The notes under the pieces: model-generated
Told to the model about the DNA's origin: nothing
The model's input: only the letters and a program-made list of their open reading frames with translations
Databases searched by the model: none
Shown: positions 35,962 through 44,019 of the stretch, in pieces
How positions within the stretch are numbered: the stretch's first letter is position 1
Layout: each line of letters begins with the position of its first letter
Assembly: GCF_024305245.1 (NCBI RefSeq)
Contig: NZ_JAMWYX010000003.1
Coordinates: 337,176-401,175 of the forward strand
From: Erythrobacter sp.
GTDB taxonomy: Bacteria; Pseudomonadota; Alphaproteobacteria; Sphingomonadales; Sphingomonadaceae
Length of the DNA: 64,000 nucleotides
Direction: 5' to 3'
Program-made: the position numbers and the translations under genes

Positions 35962-36864
35962 GTGTCGGCAGCGACCGAGGCTTTTCTCGCCATGCTCGCC
36001 GCAGAGCGCGGTGCCGCAATCAACACGCTGGCCGCTTACCGCCGCGATTTGGCCGGAGCGGAGGAGACGATCGGCGATTTGGCCGGCGCGCCGCGCAATG
36101 CCGTGGCAAGTCTGGCGCAGGAATGGGCCGCGCTTGCCCCGTCCAGCGTCGCGCGCAAGGCTTCGGCGCTGCGGCAGTTCTTCGGCTTTGCCGTCGACGA
36201 GGGCTGGAGGCAGGACGATCCGTCAGGCGCGCTGCCCTCTCCGCGCACCCGGCGCCCGTTGCCCAAGGTGCTGGGGCACGATGCCGTCGCCGCGCTGTTC
36301 GCCCGCGCCGAACTGGAGGCCGCGGTTGAGGAACCCAAGGCGGTGCGACAACTGGCGCTGATCGAACTGCTCTACGGTTCGGGCTTGCGCGCGAGCGAGC
36401 TGGTGGCGCTGCCGCTGCATGCCGTGCCGCGCGACGCGCCGTTCCTGACCGTCACCGGCAAAGGCGGCACGAGCCGTCTGGTGCCGGTGGGAAGCCGCGC
36501 GCTGGAGGCGCTGACGCGCTGGCTGGCGGTGCGGCCAAGCCTGCCGACATCGCGCCACCTGTTCCCTTCGCGCGGCGGAACGCATCTGACCCGTGTGCGC
36601 CTGTTCCAACTGCTGAAGGCGCTGGCCGCGCGCGCCGGGCTCGATCCGGCCGGGGTCAGCCCCCACGTGCTGCGCCATGCCTTTGCCACTCACCTGCTGG
36701 AAGGCGGCGCGGACCTGCGCGTGTTACAGACCCTGCTTGGCCATGCCGACATCGCCACCACGCAGATCTATACCCATGTCGAGCCTGCAAGGCTGGTCGC
36801 GCTAGTGAATTCGCGCCACCCGCTTGCCCAGCCTGCACTTGCAACCCGGGCAACATCGGACTAG
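35962..36864 (+). CDS. xerD: Tyrosine recombinase, XerD-like
   Basis: Site-specific recombinase that resolves chromosome dimers at dif. The 300 residues have an N-terminal SAM-like core-binding domain (TLAAYRRDL) and a complete catalytic set: Arg143 (GSGLRASEL), Lys167 (VTGKGGTSR), His235 and Arg238 (SPHVLRHAFATHLLEGG), His261 (LLGHADIATTQ) and Tyr270 (IYTHV). Whether it is XerC or XerD cannot be settled without the partner; XerD is my preference. GTG start 11 bases after the previous stop and nine bases before accA. Confidence 0.88.
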   Translation: MSAATEAFLAMLAAERGAAINTLAAYRRDLAGAEETIGDLAGAPRNAVASLAQEWAALAPSSVARKASALRQFFGFAVDEGWRQDDPSGALPSPRTRRPLPKVLGHDAVAALFARAELEAAVEEPKAVRQLALIELLYGSGLRASELVALPLHAVPRDAPFLTVTGKGGTSRLVPVGSRALEALTRWLAVRPSLPTSRHLFPSRGGTHLTRVRLFQLLKALAARAGLDPAGVSPHVLRHAFATHLLEGGADLRVLQTLLGHADIATTQIYTHVEPARLVALVNSRHPLAQPALATRATSD

Positions 36865-36873
36865 CGCCGCGCG

Positions 36874-37818
36874 ATGATATCCTATCTCGATTTCGAGAAG
36901 CCGGTCGCCCAGCTCGAAGAACGCATCGCGCAGTTGCGCAACGTGAATGCACTGCACGATGTCGATGTCGCGCAAGAGATCGCCCGGCTCGAAGCCAAGA
37001 GCACCGAACTGCTCGCCAGCACCTATGCCTCGCTGACCCCGTGGCAGAAGACCCAGGTCGCCCGCCATCCGCAGCGGCCGCATTTCCGCGACTATGTCGC
37101 GCATGCGTTCAGCGATTTCATGCCGCTGGGCGGGGACCGGCTGTATGGCGACGATCTGGCGATCATGGGCGGATTCGCGCGCCTCAATGGTCGGCGCGTG
37201 ATGCTGATCGGGCACGAAAAGGGCAACGACACCCAAAGCCGGATCAAGCATAATTTCGGGATGGGCAAGCCCGAAGGTTATCGCAAGGCGATCCGGCTGA
37301 TGGAACTGGCGGGCCGGTTCGGTCTGCCGGTGGTGACGCTGGTGGACACCTCGGGCGCGTTTCCGGGGATCGAGGCGGAGGAGCGCGGGCAGGCCGAAGC
37401 GATCGCCCGTTCGACCGAAGCCTGCCTTGCGCTGCCGGTTCCGATGATTGCGGCGATCGTCGGTGAGGGCGGATCGGGCGGCGCGGTGGCGCTCGCCTCG
37501 GCCAACCGGGTGCTGATGATGGAGCACGCGGTTTATTCGGTGATCTCGCCCGAAGGCTGTGCTTCGATCCTGTGGCGCACGTCCGAAAAGGCTGCAGATG
37601 CGGCGCAGGCGATGAAGGTCACTGCCCAGCATCTCAAGCGCGACAATGTGATCGACCGGATCGTCAAGGAGCCGCTCGGCGGGGCGCAGCGCGATGCGGT
37701 GGCAGCGGCACGGATGCTTGGAGACGCGCTGACCGAAGAGCTTGACGGGCTTTCGGCCAAGACGGGCGAACAACTGATCGCCGTGCGTGAGGAACGCTTC
37801 CTCGCCATTGGGGGTTAA
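36874..37818 (+). CDS. accA: Acetyl-CoA carboxylase carboxyltransferase subunit alpha
   Basis: Alpha half of the carboxyltransferase making malonyl-CoA for fatty acid synthesis. The 314 residues include YLDFEKPVAQLEERIAQL at the N-terminus, GHEKGNDTQ, NFGMGKPEGYRKA, VDTSGAFPGIEAEERGQ, GEGGSGGAVAL and SPEGCASILW, all diagnostic. Normal family length. Last gene of a plus-strand run from 33804. Confidence 0.97.
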   Translation: MISYLDFEKPVAQLEERIAQLRNVNALHDVDVAQEIARLEAKSTELLASTYASLTPWQKTQVARHPQRPHFRDYVAHAFSDFMPLGGDRLYGDDLAIMGGFARLNGRRVMLIGHEKGNDTQSRIKHNFGMGKPEGYRKAIRLMELAGRFGLPVVTLVDTSGAFPGIEAEERGQAEAIARSTEACLALPVPMIAAIVGEGGSGGAVALASANRVLMMEHAVYSVISPEGCASILWRTSEKAADAAQAMKVTAQHLKRDNVIDRIVKEPLGGAQRDAVAAARMLGDALTEELDGLSAKTGEQLIAVREERFLAIGG

Positions 37819-37896
37819 GGTTCAGGCGGCCACGGGTATGCCCGTATGTGGTTTTCCGATAGTTTCGGAAAAGACAACATAGCGGGAGAACAAGCG

Positions 37897-39378
37897 ATGA
37901 CGCGAATTACACGCAGGATGCTGGCAATCGGTGCCGCGCCGCTGGCGCTGGCCGGGTGCGTCGGCATGGGCGGGCCGATCCCCTCCGCTTCCACCCCCAT
38001 CACCCAGAGCGAAGCGCAGCAGGGGGCGGAATATCACCCGCAATTCCTGGCAGAATTCGGCGGCGCGATGAGCGGGACGCACGCCGCCTATGTCGAGCAG
38101 GTGGGCAAGAACATCGCGGTGCAATCGGGCCTCGGCAATGCGCGCGAGAGCTTTACCGTCAGCCTGCTGAATTCGCCCATTCACAACGCCTTCGCGGTGC
38201 CGGGCGGCTATGTCTATACCACGCGCCAGCTGGTGACGCTGATGAATAACGAGGCAGAGTTGGCGGCTGTTCTGGGGCATGAGGTCGGCCACGTCGCCGC
38301 CCGCCATTCCCAGCGCCGGGCGCAGACTGCGCAGCGCAATTCGATCCTCGGTGTGCTGGGCGCGATCGGGAGTTCGGTGCTGCTGGGCGATAGCGGCGTT
38401 GCCGACACGCTTTCGCGCACCTTCCTGCAAGGGTCGCAGCTTCTGACGCTCAGCTATTCACGCCAGCAGGAGCTCGAGGCCGATACGCTCGGCATCTCCT
38501 ATCTTAATCGTGCGGGCTATGATCCACGGGCGATGGGCACGGTGCTCGCCAGTCTTGCGGCGCAGAACGCGCTCGACGCCAGATTGCAGGGCCGCAATGC
38601 GACCGCGCCGGAGTGGGCTTCGACCCATCCCGATCCGGCCAGCCGCGTTCAGGCAGCGCTTGCCAAGGCGGGCACCGCCAGTGGGCCTGCCAGTGGGATC
38701 ACCAACCGCGATACCTTTCTGGCGAGAGTCGATGGCCTGCTTTACGGCGACGATCCGGCACAGGGGGTCGTCGAAGGCAGCCAGTTCATCCACCCCGAAC
38801 TGCGGCTTTCGTTCACTGCGCCGCAGGGCTTCTTCATGGTCAACGGCACCCGCGAGGTCAGCATCAACGGGCAGGGCGGGCAAGCCAAGATGACGCTCGC
38901 CCCCTATAGCGGCAACCTGGAAACCTATGTGCAACAGCAGTTTGCAGCGCTGGGCGGAGAGAATGCCACCCTGGCACCGGCGCAGATGCAGCGTACCACC
39001 GTCAACGGGCTGCCCGCTGTCGTCGGCGAGGCACGTGTCAACAGTGGCGGAAATCAGGTCGATGTCGTGGTGTTCGCCTATGAATTCGCGCGCGACCGCG
39101 CCTATCACTTCCTCGCGATTGCGCCAGCTGGCCGGGCCGGTACGTTCAACCCGATGTTCCAGTCGATGCGGCGGATCACTGCGAACGAGGCGAGCAGCGT
39201 GGTGCCGAAAAAGTTGCAGGTGGTAACCGTGCAGCGCGGCGATTCGGTGGCGAGCCTTGCGCGGCGGATGGCCTATCCGGCTGCGCAGGAAGAACGTTTC
39301 CGTGTCCTCAATGCGCTCGGCAGCCGCGATCAGCTGGTACCGGGGCAGAAGGTCAAGCTGGTGGTGCGCGGGCGATAG
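37897..39378 (+). CDS. M48-family lipoprotein metalloprotease with LysM-like tail
   Basis: A 493-residue periplasmic protease. N-terminal lipobox LALAGC (Cys21) predicts a lipoprotein. The zinc motif HEVGH begins at His128 and the third ligand lies in QQELEADTLGISYL, as in BepA/LoiP-type M48 enzymes of outer-membrane quality control. The region around 280-420 is beta-rich, and the C-terminus (VQRGDSVASLARRM to LVPGQKVKLVV) resembles a LysM/peptidoglycan-binding module. I chose ATG 37897 (MTRITRRMLA), preceded by GGGAG; an earlier in-frame start adds an unlikely 17 residues. Confidence 0.9.
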   Translation: MTRITRRMLAIGAAPLALAGCVGMGGPIPSASTPITQSEAQQGAEYHPQFLAEFGGAMSGTHAAYVEQVGKNIAVQSGLGNARESFTVSLLNSPIHNAFAVPGGYVYTTRQLVTLMNNEAELAAVLGHEVGHVAARHSQRRAQTAQRNSILGVLGAIGSSVLLGDSGVADTLSRTFLQGSQLLTLSYSRQQELEADTLGISYLNRAGYDPRAMGTVLASLAAQNALDARLQGRNATAPEWASTHPDPASRVQAALAKAGTASGPASGITNRDTFLARVDGLLYGDDPAQGVVEGSQFIHPELRLSFTAPQGFFMVNGTREVSINGQGGQAKMTLAPYSGNLETYVQQQFAALGGENATLAPAQMQRTTVNGLPAVVGEARVNSGGNQVDVVVFAYEFARDRAYHFLAIAPAGRAGTFNPMFQSMRRITANEASSVVPKKLQVVTVQRGDSVASLARRMAYPAAQEERFRVLNALGSRDQLVPGQKVKLVVRGR

Positions 39379-39420
39379 GTCTGGCGACCACGCCGACGCA
39401 CTTTAAATTTACGACGCACA

Positions 39421-39454
39421 AACGAAAAGCGGCGGAGGTTGCCCTCCGCCGCTT
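39421..39454 (-). terminator. Intrinsic terminator of the Flp pilin gene
   Basis: A 12-bp perfect stem (39427-39438 with 39443-39454, GCGGCGGAGG core) with a 4-base loop. On the minus strand it is followed by TTTTCGTTT. It lies 25 bases after the pilin stop. Confidence 0.85.
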
Positions 39455-39479
39455 CCGTTAGCGAATAACCAAAGGTCGA

Positions 39480-39656
39480 TTACTGGACCTGGTTGGAATT
39501 CAGCTTGGTCGAAACGCCGTTGAAGGTGCTGTTCAGGCTGGTGCCCAGCGCCTGCATGCCGACGATGGCGGCAACAGCGATGAGAGCGGCGATCAGGCCG
39601 TATTCGATGGCGGTGGCGCCCTGCTCGTCACGAACGAGGTTCTTGAAGAAGGTCAT
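39480..39656 (-). CDS. Flp/Fap pilin, 58 residues
   Basis: Type IVb pilin precursor of the tight-adherence system. The translation begins MTFFKNLVRDEQGATAIEYG: a short basic leader, the prepilin-peptidase site with the conserved glutamate of ATAIEYGLI, then the hydrophobic helix ALIAVAAIVGMQALG. AGGAGAC lies six bases before the ATG. No tad/cpa assembly genes are in the window. A second, divergent-sequence pilin gene follows upstream at 39775-39957. Confidence 0.92.
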   Translation of the reverse strand: MTFFKNLVRDEQGATAIEYGLIAALIAVAAIVGMQALGTSLNSTFNGVSTKLNSNQVQ

Positions 39657-39774
39657 GTGTAGTCTCCTGGTTTGGTCTTCGGTACCCTACCGTTCCGCTT
39701 GGCCCGGCCCGGTGCATTTCTGATTAATTGGCAGCTATTGACAAAGTCCTAACTCGGATCGCAATTTTCGATCG

Positions 39775-39957
39775 TCAGGGCGTCATTGCTGCCACTGCTT
39801 TCTCCTCAACGTGATCCCACATTCCTATTGTATCGGTTGCAACAAGTTGCAGCGAAACGAGCATGCCGATCACGATGAGGCCTACCATCAAACCGTATTC
39901 GACAGCGGTGGCGCCAGATGTGTCGGCCTTCATGGTCCTCAAAAAGGTCGTCAACAT
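39775..39957 (-). CDS. Flp-type pilin paralogue, 60 residues
   Basis: MLTTFLRTMKADTSGATAVEYG keeps the basic leader and cleavage region of Flp pilins (GATAVEYGLMVGLIVIGML) but has a different C-terminus (DHVEEKAVAAMTP) from the neighbour at 39480. Its codon use is less GC-biased. It could be a minor pilin or pseudopilin. No assembly genes nearby. Confidence 0.82.
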   Translation of the reverse strand: MLTTFLRTMKADTSGATAVEYGLMVGLIVIGMLVSLQLVATDTIGMWDHVEEKAVAAMTP

Positions 39958-40035
39958 TTGAAACCCACCTGTCTATTGCGGTTGGACAAAACCAAAATCG
40001 TCGCGGCGAGTTAAGAAAAGGTTGATGAGCGGGAT

Positions 40036-40467
40036 ATGGTTGGAAAAAAAACCGACGCTCGGGAGCGATGGATTGCAGTTGTGGCGGGCGCGCTGCGGCG
40101 CGGCGACGGGTGCTGGATGATGCATCGCCGCCCGCTGGGGAAGCACCATGGTGGCCTGTGGGAGTTCCCCGGTGGCAAGGTCGAACATTCTGAAATGCCT
40201 GAAGAAGCTCTGCTGCGCGAACTGCGTGAGGAACTGGGCATAGATTGCGCATCGGCGACCGTGACACCCGCCGGGTTCGCCGAAACGTGCGGTCTGCGCG
40301 AAAAGTACGCGATTGTCATACTGCTTTACACTATTGCCGGGTGGAAGGGCGATCCGGAGGCGCTTGAAGGGGGCGAAGTCGGTTGGTTCACCCCCGCCGA
40401 GGTGATCGGGCTGCCCAAGCCGCCGCTCGACGAGGCGTTGGCGGCGCGGCTGTTCCAAAATCTTTGA
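40036..40467 (+). CDS. mutT: MutT-type Nudix hydrolase
   Basis: Pyrophosphohydrolase that removes 8-oxo-dGTP. The 143 residues include LWEFPGGKVE and the Nudix box continuing through EEALLRELREELGI with all the expected Glu/Gly/Arg residues, and a C-terminal LPPPPLDEAL-like block (GLPKPPLDEAL). The GGLWEFPGGK context is that of true MutT rather than other Nudix enzymes. Start ATG at 40036 after GCGGGAT. Confidence 0.9.
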   Translation: MVGKKTDARERWIAVVAGALRRGDGCWMMHRRPLGKHHGGLWEFPGGKVEHSEMPEEALLRELREELGIDCASATVTPAGFAETCGLREKYAIVILLYTIAGWKGDPEALEGGEVGWFTPAEVIGLPKPPLDEALAARLFQNL

Positions 40468-40527
40468 AAGCAGCCCAAGGCCACTTGCCAAGCCCCACCG
40501 ACCCCCTTATGTGCCGCCCTCCAGTGT

Positions 40528-40604
40528 GCACCCGTAGCTCAGCTGGATAGAGCACCAGACTACGAATCTGGGGGCCGGGCGTTCGAATCGCTCCGGGTGC
40601 ACCA
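40528..40604 (+). tRNA. tRNA-Arg (anticodon ACG)
   Basis: A 77-nt cloverleaf including encoded CCA: acceptor GCACCCG pairs with CGGGTGC, D-arm TAGCTCAGCTGGATAGAGCA, anticodon stem CCAGA/TCTGG with loop CTACGAA (anticodon 40562-40564) and T-loop GTTCGAATC. The anticodon ACG (A34 read as inosine) decodes CGU/CGC/CGA. Confidence 0.97.
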
Positions 40605-40608
40605 ACAT

Positions 40609-40636
40609 CGCCCGCTCCTCGCAAGAGGGGCGGGCG
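40609..40636 (+). terminator. Terminator after tRNA-Arg
   Basis: A 12-bp stem (40609-40620 with 40625-40636, one T-G pair) with loop GCAA. It is followed by TTGTCGGTTTTG, a moderate T-rich tract. Confidence 0.75.
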
Positions 40637-40707
40637 TTGTCGGTTTTGTGGTTCTTTTCCGGCAAGTCGCTTCGAACGCGCTCGGAACCCGAGCCGCGAC
40701 AGCGGCC

Positions 40708-41097
40708 TCAGTCCTGCACGCTTTCTTCAAGCGCGTGCATGTCTTCGTCGGACAGTCCGAAGTGGTGCCCGGCCTCGTGAATCACCACGTGGCGCACCAG
40801 GTCGGCAAACCCCACACCGGTTTCCTGCATTTCGGCGAGCAACGGCTGGCGGAACAGGCTGATGACGGGCGGCATGCGTTCATGATCCCATTGCGACTGT
40901 TCCGGCAACGCGATCCCTTCATATAGGCCGGTCAGTTCCCAGCGGTTCTCCATTCCGACAGCGGCAAGCTGTTCGGTGCTCGCGAATTCGTCGATCCTGA
41001 GCACCACGTCGGCAAGGTGATCGCGAAAGGCTGGCGGCAGGCGGTTCAGAACCTTGCGCGCGGCATTTTCGAATTCGGCGGGGGTGGGGCTGGGCAC
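40708..41097 (-). CDS. MMP-type minimal metallopeptidase family protein
   Basis: A 129-residue zincin-like protein of the small bacterial metallopeptidase family (formerly DUF1025). The zinc motif HEAGHHFGLSDEDMH lies near the C-terminus; the preceding PPVISLFRQPLLAE and FADLVRHVVIHE match the family. Physiological substrates are unknown. The GTG start is preceded by AGAGGA. Convergent with the tRNA. Confidence 0.85.
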   Translation of the reverse strand: MPSPTPAEFENAARKVLNRLPPAFRDHLADVVLRIDEFASTEQLAAVGMENRWELTGLYEGIALPEQSQWDHERMPPVISLFRQPLLAEMQETGVGFADLVRHVVIHEAGHHFGLSDEDMHALEESVQD

Positions 41098-41163
41098 ACC
41101 TGAGTCCTCTTTTTAGCCGTTTCAGTGCGTGAAATCCGGCGTATGCAACTTACATTGGCACTG

Positions 41164-41312
41164 TGAGGGAAATATGGGGCGCGGCTCTGATCGCGCAACC
41201 GGGTGAACCAAAAGCCGGATGGTTCGGAACGTCGGGCAGCCTTGTCGGTTTACGACACGCGAGACCCCCACAGGAGTGAACAGGGGCCGTAGGTGCGCCG
41301 CCGATTTGCGAA
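41164..41312 (+). ncRNA. ssrS: Probable 6S RNA (boundaries approximate)
   Basis: The gene-free 229 bp before folE holds a structured region. An apical hairpin region around GATGGTTCGGAACGTC is followed by GGGCAGCCTTG, then TACGACACGCGAGACCCCC and a closing GCGCCGCC that can pair with GGGGCGCGGC on the 5' side. The order GCAGCCTT...CGACAC...GCGCCGCC parallels the 3' half of E. coli 6S RNA (AGCCTT, CGACAC, GCGGCGGC). 6S RNA binds sigma-70 RNA polymerase in stationary phase. A folE-leader regulatory RNA is the main alternative. Confidence 0.6.
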
Positions 41313-41326
41313 GAAAGAAGATTACG

Positions 41327-41947
41327 ATGAATTATGTCTGTGCCCATGATGACGAGTTCGACCCGGACAATCCGCTGGGCAAGCCCGATGTTCCCGAACA
41401 TGTGCAGGACGCGATCCGCACCTTGATCCAGTGGGCCGGAGACGATCCGTCACGCGAAGGGCTGCTCGACACGCCCAAGCGCGTCGGTCGGGCGTGGCTC
41501 GAATATTGCGAGGGCTACAAGGAAGATCCGGCGATCCACCTGACCCGGCAGTTTTCCGAAGTGGGCGGGTATGACGAGATCGTGTTGCTCAGGGACATTC
41601 CGTTCCAGTCGCATTGCGAACACCACATGGCGCCGATTACGGGAAAGGCGGCCATCGCTTATCTGCCCAACAAGAAGGTTGTCGGCATTTCCAAGCTGGC
41701 GCGCGTGCTGCATGGCTTTGCGCACCGGCTGCAGATTCAGGAGCGTCTGACCGCCGAGGTCGCGCAGTGCATCTGGGACAATCTCGAACCGCACGGCGTG
41801 GCGGTGGTGATCGAGGCGCAGCATGGCTGCATGACCGGACGCGGGGTCAAGACCCACGGGGTCGAGATGGTCACCAGCCGGATTCTCGGATGCTTCCTCG
41901 AAGACCATCGCAGCCGTAAGGAAGTGATGAGCCTGATGGGCTACTGA
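41327..41947 (+). CDS. folE: GTP cyclohydrolase I
   Basis: Opens the GTP imidazole ring to give dihydroneopterin triphosphate for folate synthesis. The 206 residues show DTPKRVGRAWLEY, SHCEHHMAPITG (zinc Cys and catalytic His), LPNKKVVGISKLARV, VEAQH-type IEAQHGCMTGRGV (second zinc Cys) and a GHP-like end. The ATG at 41327 follows AAGAAAGAAG. An in-frame extension upstream would run through the putative 6S RNA and is rejected. Confidence 0.96.
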   Translation: MNYVCAHDDEFDPDNPLGKPDVPEHVQDAIRTLIQWAGDDPSREGLLDTPKRVGRAWLEYCEGYKEDPAIHLTRQFSEVGGYDEIVLLRDIPFQSHCEHHMAPITGKAAIAYLPNKKVVGISKLARVLHGFAHRLQIQERLTAEVAQCIWDNLEPHGVAVVIEAQHGCMTGRGVKTHGVEMVTSRILGCFLEDHRSRKEVMSLMGY

Positions 41948-42101
41948 CCGGCTTATCTGCCAATAACGTCATGTATGCATTGTAGAAGTTCCTCGCGGAG
42001 GCGGTCGTTTTTGGGTCGTATGCGCTTGGAACTCGCGTCCGACACTGCTATCATCGCTAGGGTCAACGGTCGGATAAAATGGCCGGGATAATGCAGGAGA
42101 C

Positions 42102-42557
42102 ATGATGATGAAAAAACTCGCTTTTGCGGGCCTTTTTGCCGCAGCGTGCCTCGCTTCGCCGGCGGCAGCGCTGGAACATGAGGTCGTGATCGATCACCCC
42201 GCCGGCACGATCGCCGCCGATTACGAAGGCGCCGTGCAGGTCGAAACCCGTCAGATCGGCACCGCAGGTGTGGCAGGCCGGCCCAATACACTGCGCTGCC
42301 GGTGGAGCGCCGCGCTCAAGGTCGAACGCAACGCCACGGTGGGCGAGGCGTTGCAGACGCGCCGCTCGATGATGCGCGATGACGTCGCCAGCGGCTCCAC
42401 CCCCGGCTGGTGCAATCACAAGGCCGAGGCGATCGATGCGCTGGTCGATGCCCGCCGCGACACGTTCCGCACCGCCATGCTGGAACTGGTGGAGCAGGAT
42501 CGCACCGCGATCCTCGCCGAGGCCGAAAGCGTGGCGGCGAGCAACCGCGAAGGTTGA
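42102..42557 (+). CDS. Small secreted protein of unknown function
   Basis: About 150 residues with a clear signal peptide (MMMKKLAFAGLFAAACLA, cleavage near PAAA-LE). The mature part is VVIDHPAGTIAADYEGAVQV, then LRCRWSAALKVERNA with a cysteine and a second cysteine in TPGWCNHK, and a long helix at the end. Not recognised. Three successive ATGs (42102, 42105, 42108) follow AGGAGA; the later two have better spacing. A terminator follows at once, so it is probably monocistronic. Confidence 0.72.
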   Translation: MMMKKLAFAGLFAAACLASPAAALEHEVVIDHPAGTIAADYEGAVQVETRQIGTAGVAGRPNTLRCRWSAALKVERNATVGEALQTRRSMMRDDVASGSTPGWCNHKAEAIDALVDARRDTFRTAMLELVEQDRTAILAEAESVAASNREG

Positions 42558-42582
42558 TCTGAGGCCAGGCGTCGCCGAGATC

Positions 42583-42612
42583 GGGGTGTCCTGTCGCAGG
42601 GCACCCCTTTTT
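42583..42612 (+). terminator. Intrinsic terminator
   Basis: Stem GGGGTG-t-CCT / AGG-g-CACCCC (42583-42592 with 42598-42607) followed by TTTTT. It lies 26 bases after the stop of the secreted protein gene. Confidence 0.88.
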
Positions 42613-42739
42613 CGTGCGTTCACGAACCTGCGGCCCGAACTGCTTGTGCCGCGCCAATCTTGTGTTTGCGATGCGCCGTAAAGCAGCATAGCTTGCAAGC
42701 GGGATCTGCCGTTCGGCTTAACCAAGGAGCATTTCGACG

Positions 42740-43249
42740 ATGGTTCGCACTCTTGCCACCCGCCTCGCTGTTGCCGCTGCGCTTGTCGGCGCGCTCGCCG
42801 CCTGCGGCGACGAAGTTCCGGCCGACGAAGCGCCTGCCGCTTCTGTTGTCGAACCCGGGACCGCAGCGATTCTGAAGGAACGCCACGACAATTTCGAATC
42901 CATCGGGGATGCCTTCAAGGCCGTGCGGGGCGAGTTGGAGAAGGACGCGCCCGATTTCGCTCTGATCGCCGACAATGCCAACGACATTTACAATCGCGCA
43001 GGCAATATCGAACGCCATTTCATCGAGCGCACCAGCATCGACGACGGCTTCGATACCGAGGCGCTGGCCACGATCTGGGAAAAGCCGGACGGTTTCAAGG
43101 CGGCGACTCAGAAACTGCTCGACGAAAGCGCCGAGCTCGCTGCCGTCGCAGCTTCGGGTGACAAGGCCGCTGTGGCTGCGCAGGCGATGGCGATGGGCGG
43201 CGCGTGCAAGGATTGCCACGACCAGTTCCGGCTCGACGACGAGAAGTAG
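42740..43249 (+). CDS. Cytochrome c', exported
   Basis: A class II c-type cytochrome of 169 residues. The N-terminus is a signal sequence ending in a possible lipobox (GALAAC). The mature four-helix-bundle part has RHDNFESIGDAFKAVRGEL and the C-terminal heme motif CKDCH (Cys156, Cys159, His160), the position expected for cytochrome c'. Such proteins bind NO or CO in the periplasm. AAGGAG precedes the ATG. Followed six bases after its stop by a cytochrome b561, a common pairing suggesting an electron-transfer unit. Confidence 0.9.
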   Translation: MVRTLATRLAVAAALVGALAACGDEVPADEAPAASVVEPGTAAILKERHDNFESIGDAFKAVRGELEKDAPDFALIADNANDIYNRAGNIERHFIERTSIDDGFDTEALATIWEKPDGFKAATQKLLDESAELAAVAASGDKAAVAAQAMAMGGACKDCHDQFRLDDEK

Positions 43250-43255
43250 GCGCGC

Positions 43256-43945
43256 ATGGGCGCTTCGCACGGCACTACCGGCGCGCCCAATGTCCGGGTG
43301 TGGGATCCGCTGCTGCGGCTGACCCACTGGAGCTTTGCGCTGATTGTCCCGGCGATGTGGTGGACAGCGGAAAATTCGGCATGGGCCTGGCACCGGCGGC
43401 TGGGTCTTGTGCTGCTCGGTATCCTCGTGTTCCGCGTGCTGTGGGGCTTCCTTGGCCCCAAGACCGCGCGGTTTGCCAGCTTCGTGAAAGGGCCGGGCGC
43501 GGTGATCGCCTATCTGCGCGGCCGGATGACAGACGCGGCGACGCGGATCGGGCATAGTCCGCTGGCCGGATGGAGCACGCTGGCGCTGATCGGCGCGATG
43601 CTGTTGCAGGTGAGCATGGGGCTGTTCGCAGGCGATCCCTATGACGGGATGATCGGGCCGCTCAATCCGCTGGTTGGGGTGATGACCGCCGACATGCTGA
43701 CCGATTGGCACGAGACGTTCTTCTGGGTGGTGGCGGGCCTGATCGCGCTGCATTTGGCGGCCATCGTGTTCTACGCCACCGTAAAGCGCGAAGATCTCGT
43801 CAGCCCGATGCTAAGCGGTGATCGGCCGCCGATGGCCGGGGTCGCAGGGATCGGGCCGGTGCCGTGGGTGCGGGGGCTGCTGGCTATCGCTTTGGCAGCA
43901 GGGTTTGCCCTGTGGATCGCCGCCGGCGCGCCGCCGCTTGGTTGA
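43256..43945 (+). CDS. Cytochrome b561-type membrane protein
   Basis: A 229-residue membrane diheme b-type cytochrome with at least four spans. Candidate heme histidines are in VWDPLLRLTHWSFAL, AWHRRLGL, TDWHETFFW and LIALHLAAI, matching the bacterial b561 (Ni-hydrogenase-type b subunit) pattern. It likely passes electrons from quinol to the cytochrome c' encoded just upstream. A bidirectional terminator follows. Confidence 0.9.
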   Translation: MGASHGTTGAPNVRVWDPLLRLTHWSFALIVPAMWWTAENSAWAWHRRLGLVLLGILVFRVLWGFLGPKTARFASFVKGPGAVIAYLRGRMTDAATRIGHSPLAGWSTLALIGAMLLQVSMGLFAGDPYDGMIGPLNPLVGVMTADMLTDWHETFFWVVAGLIALHLAAIVFYATVKREDLVSPMLSGDRPPMAGVAGIGPVPWVRGLLAIALAAGFALWIAAGAPPLG

Positions 43946-43963
43946 GCCAACGCTCTGGCATGA

Positions 43964-44000
43964 AAAAGGGGCGCTCCCGACCTCGGGAACGCCCCTTTTG
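43964..44000. terminator. Bidirectional intrinsic terminator
   Basis: Stem GGGGCGcTCCCGA with TCGGGAaCGCCCC, flanked by AAAAA on the left and TTTT on the right. It can stop transcripts from the cytochrome pair (plus) and the peroxiredoxin gene (minus). Confidence 0.9.
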
Positions 44001-44019
44001 GCTAGATCGGTTAGGCGGC

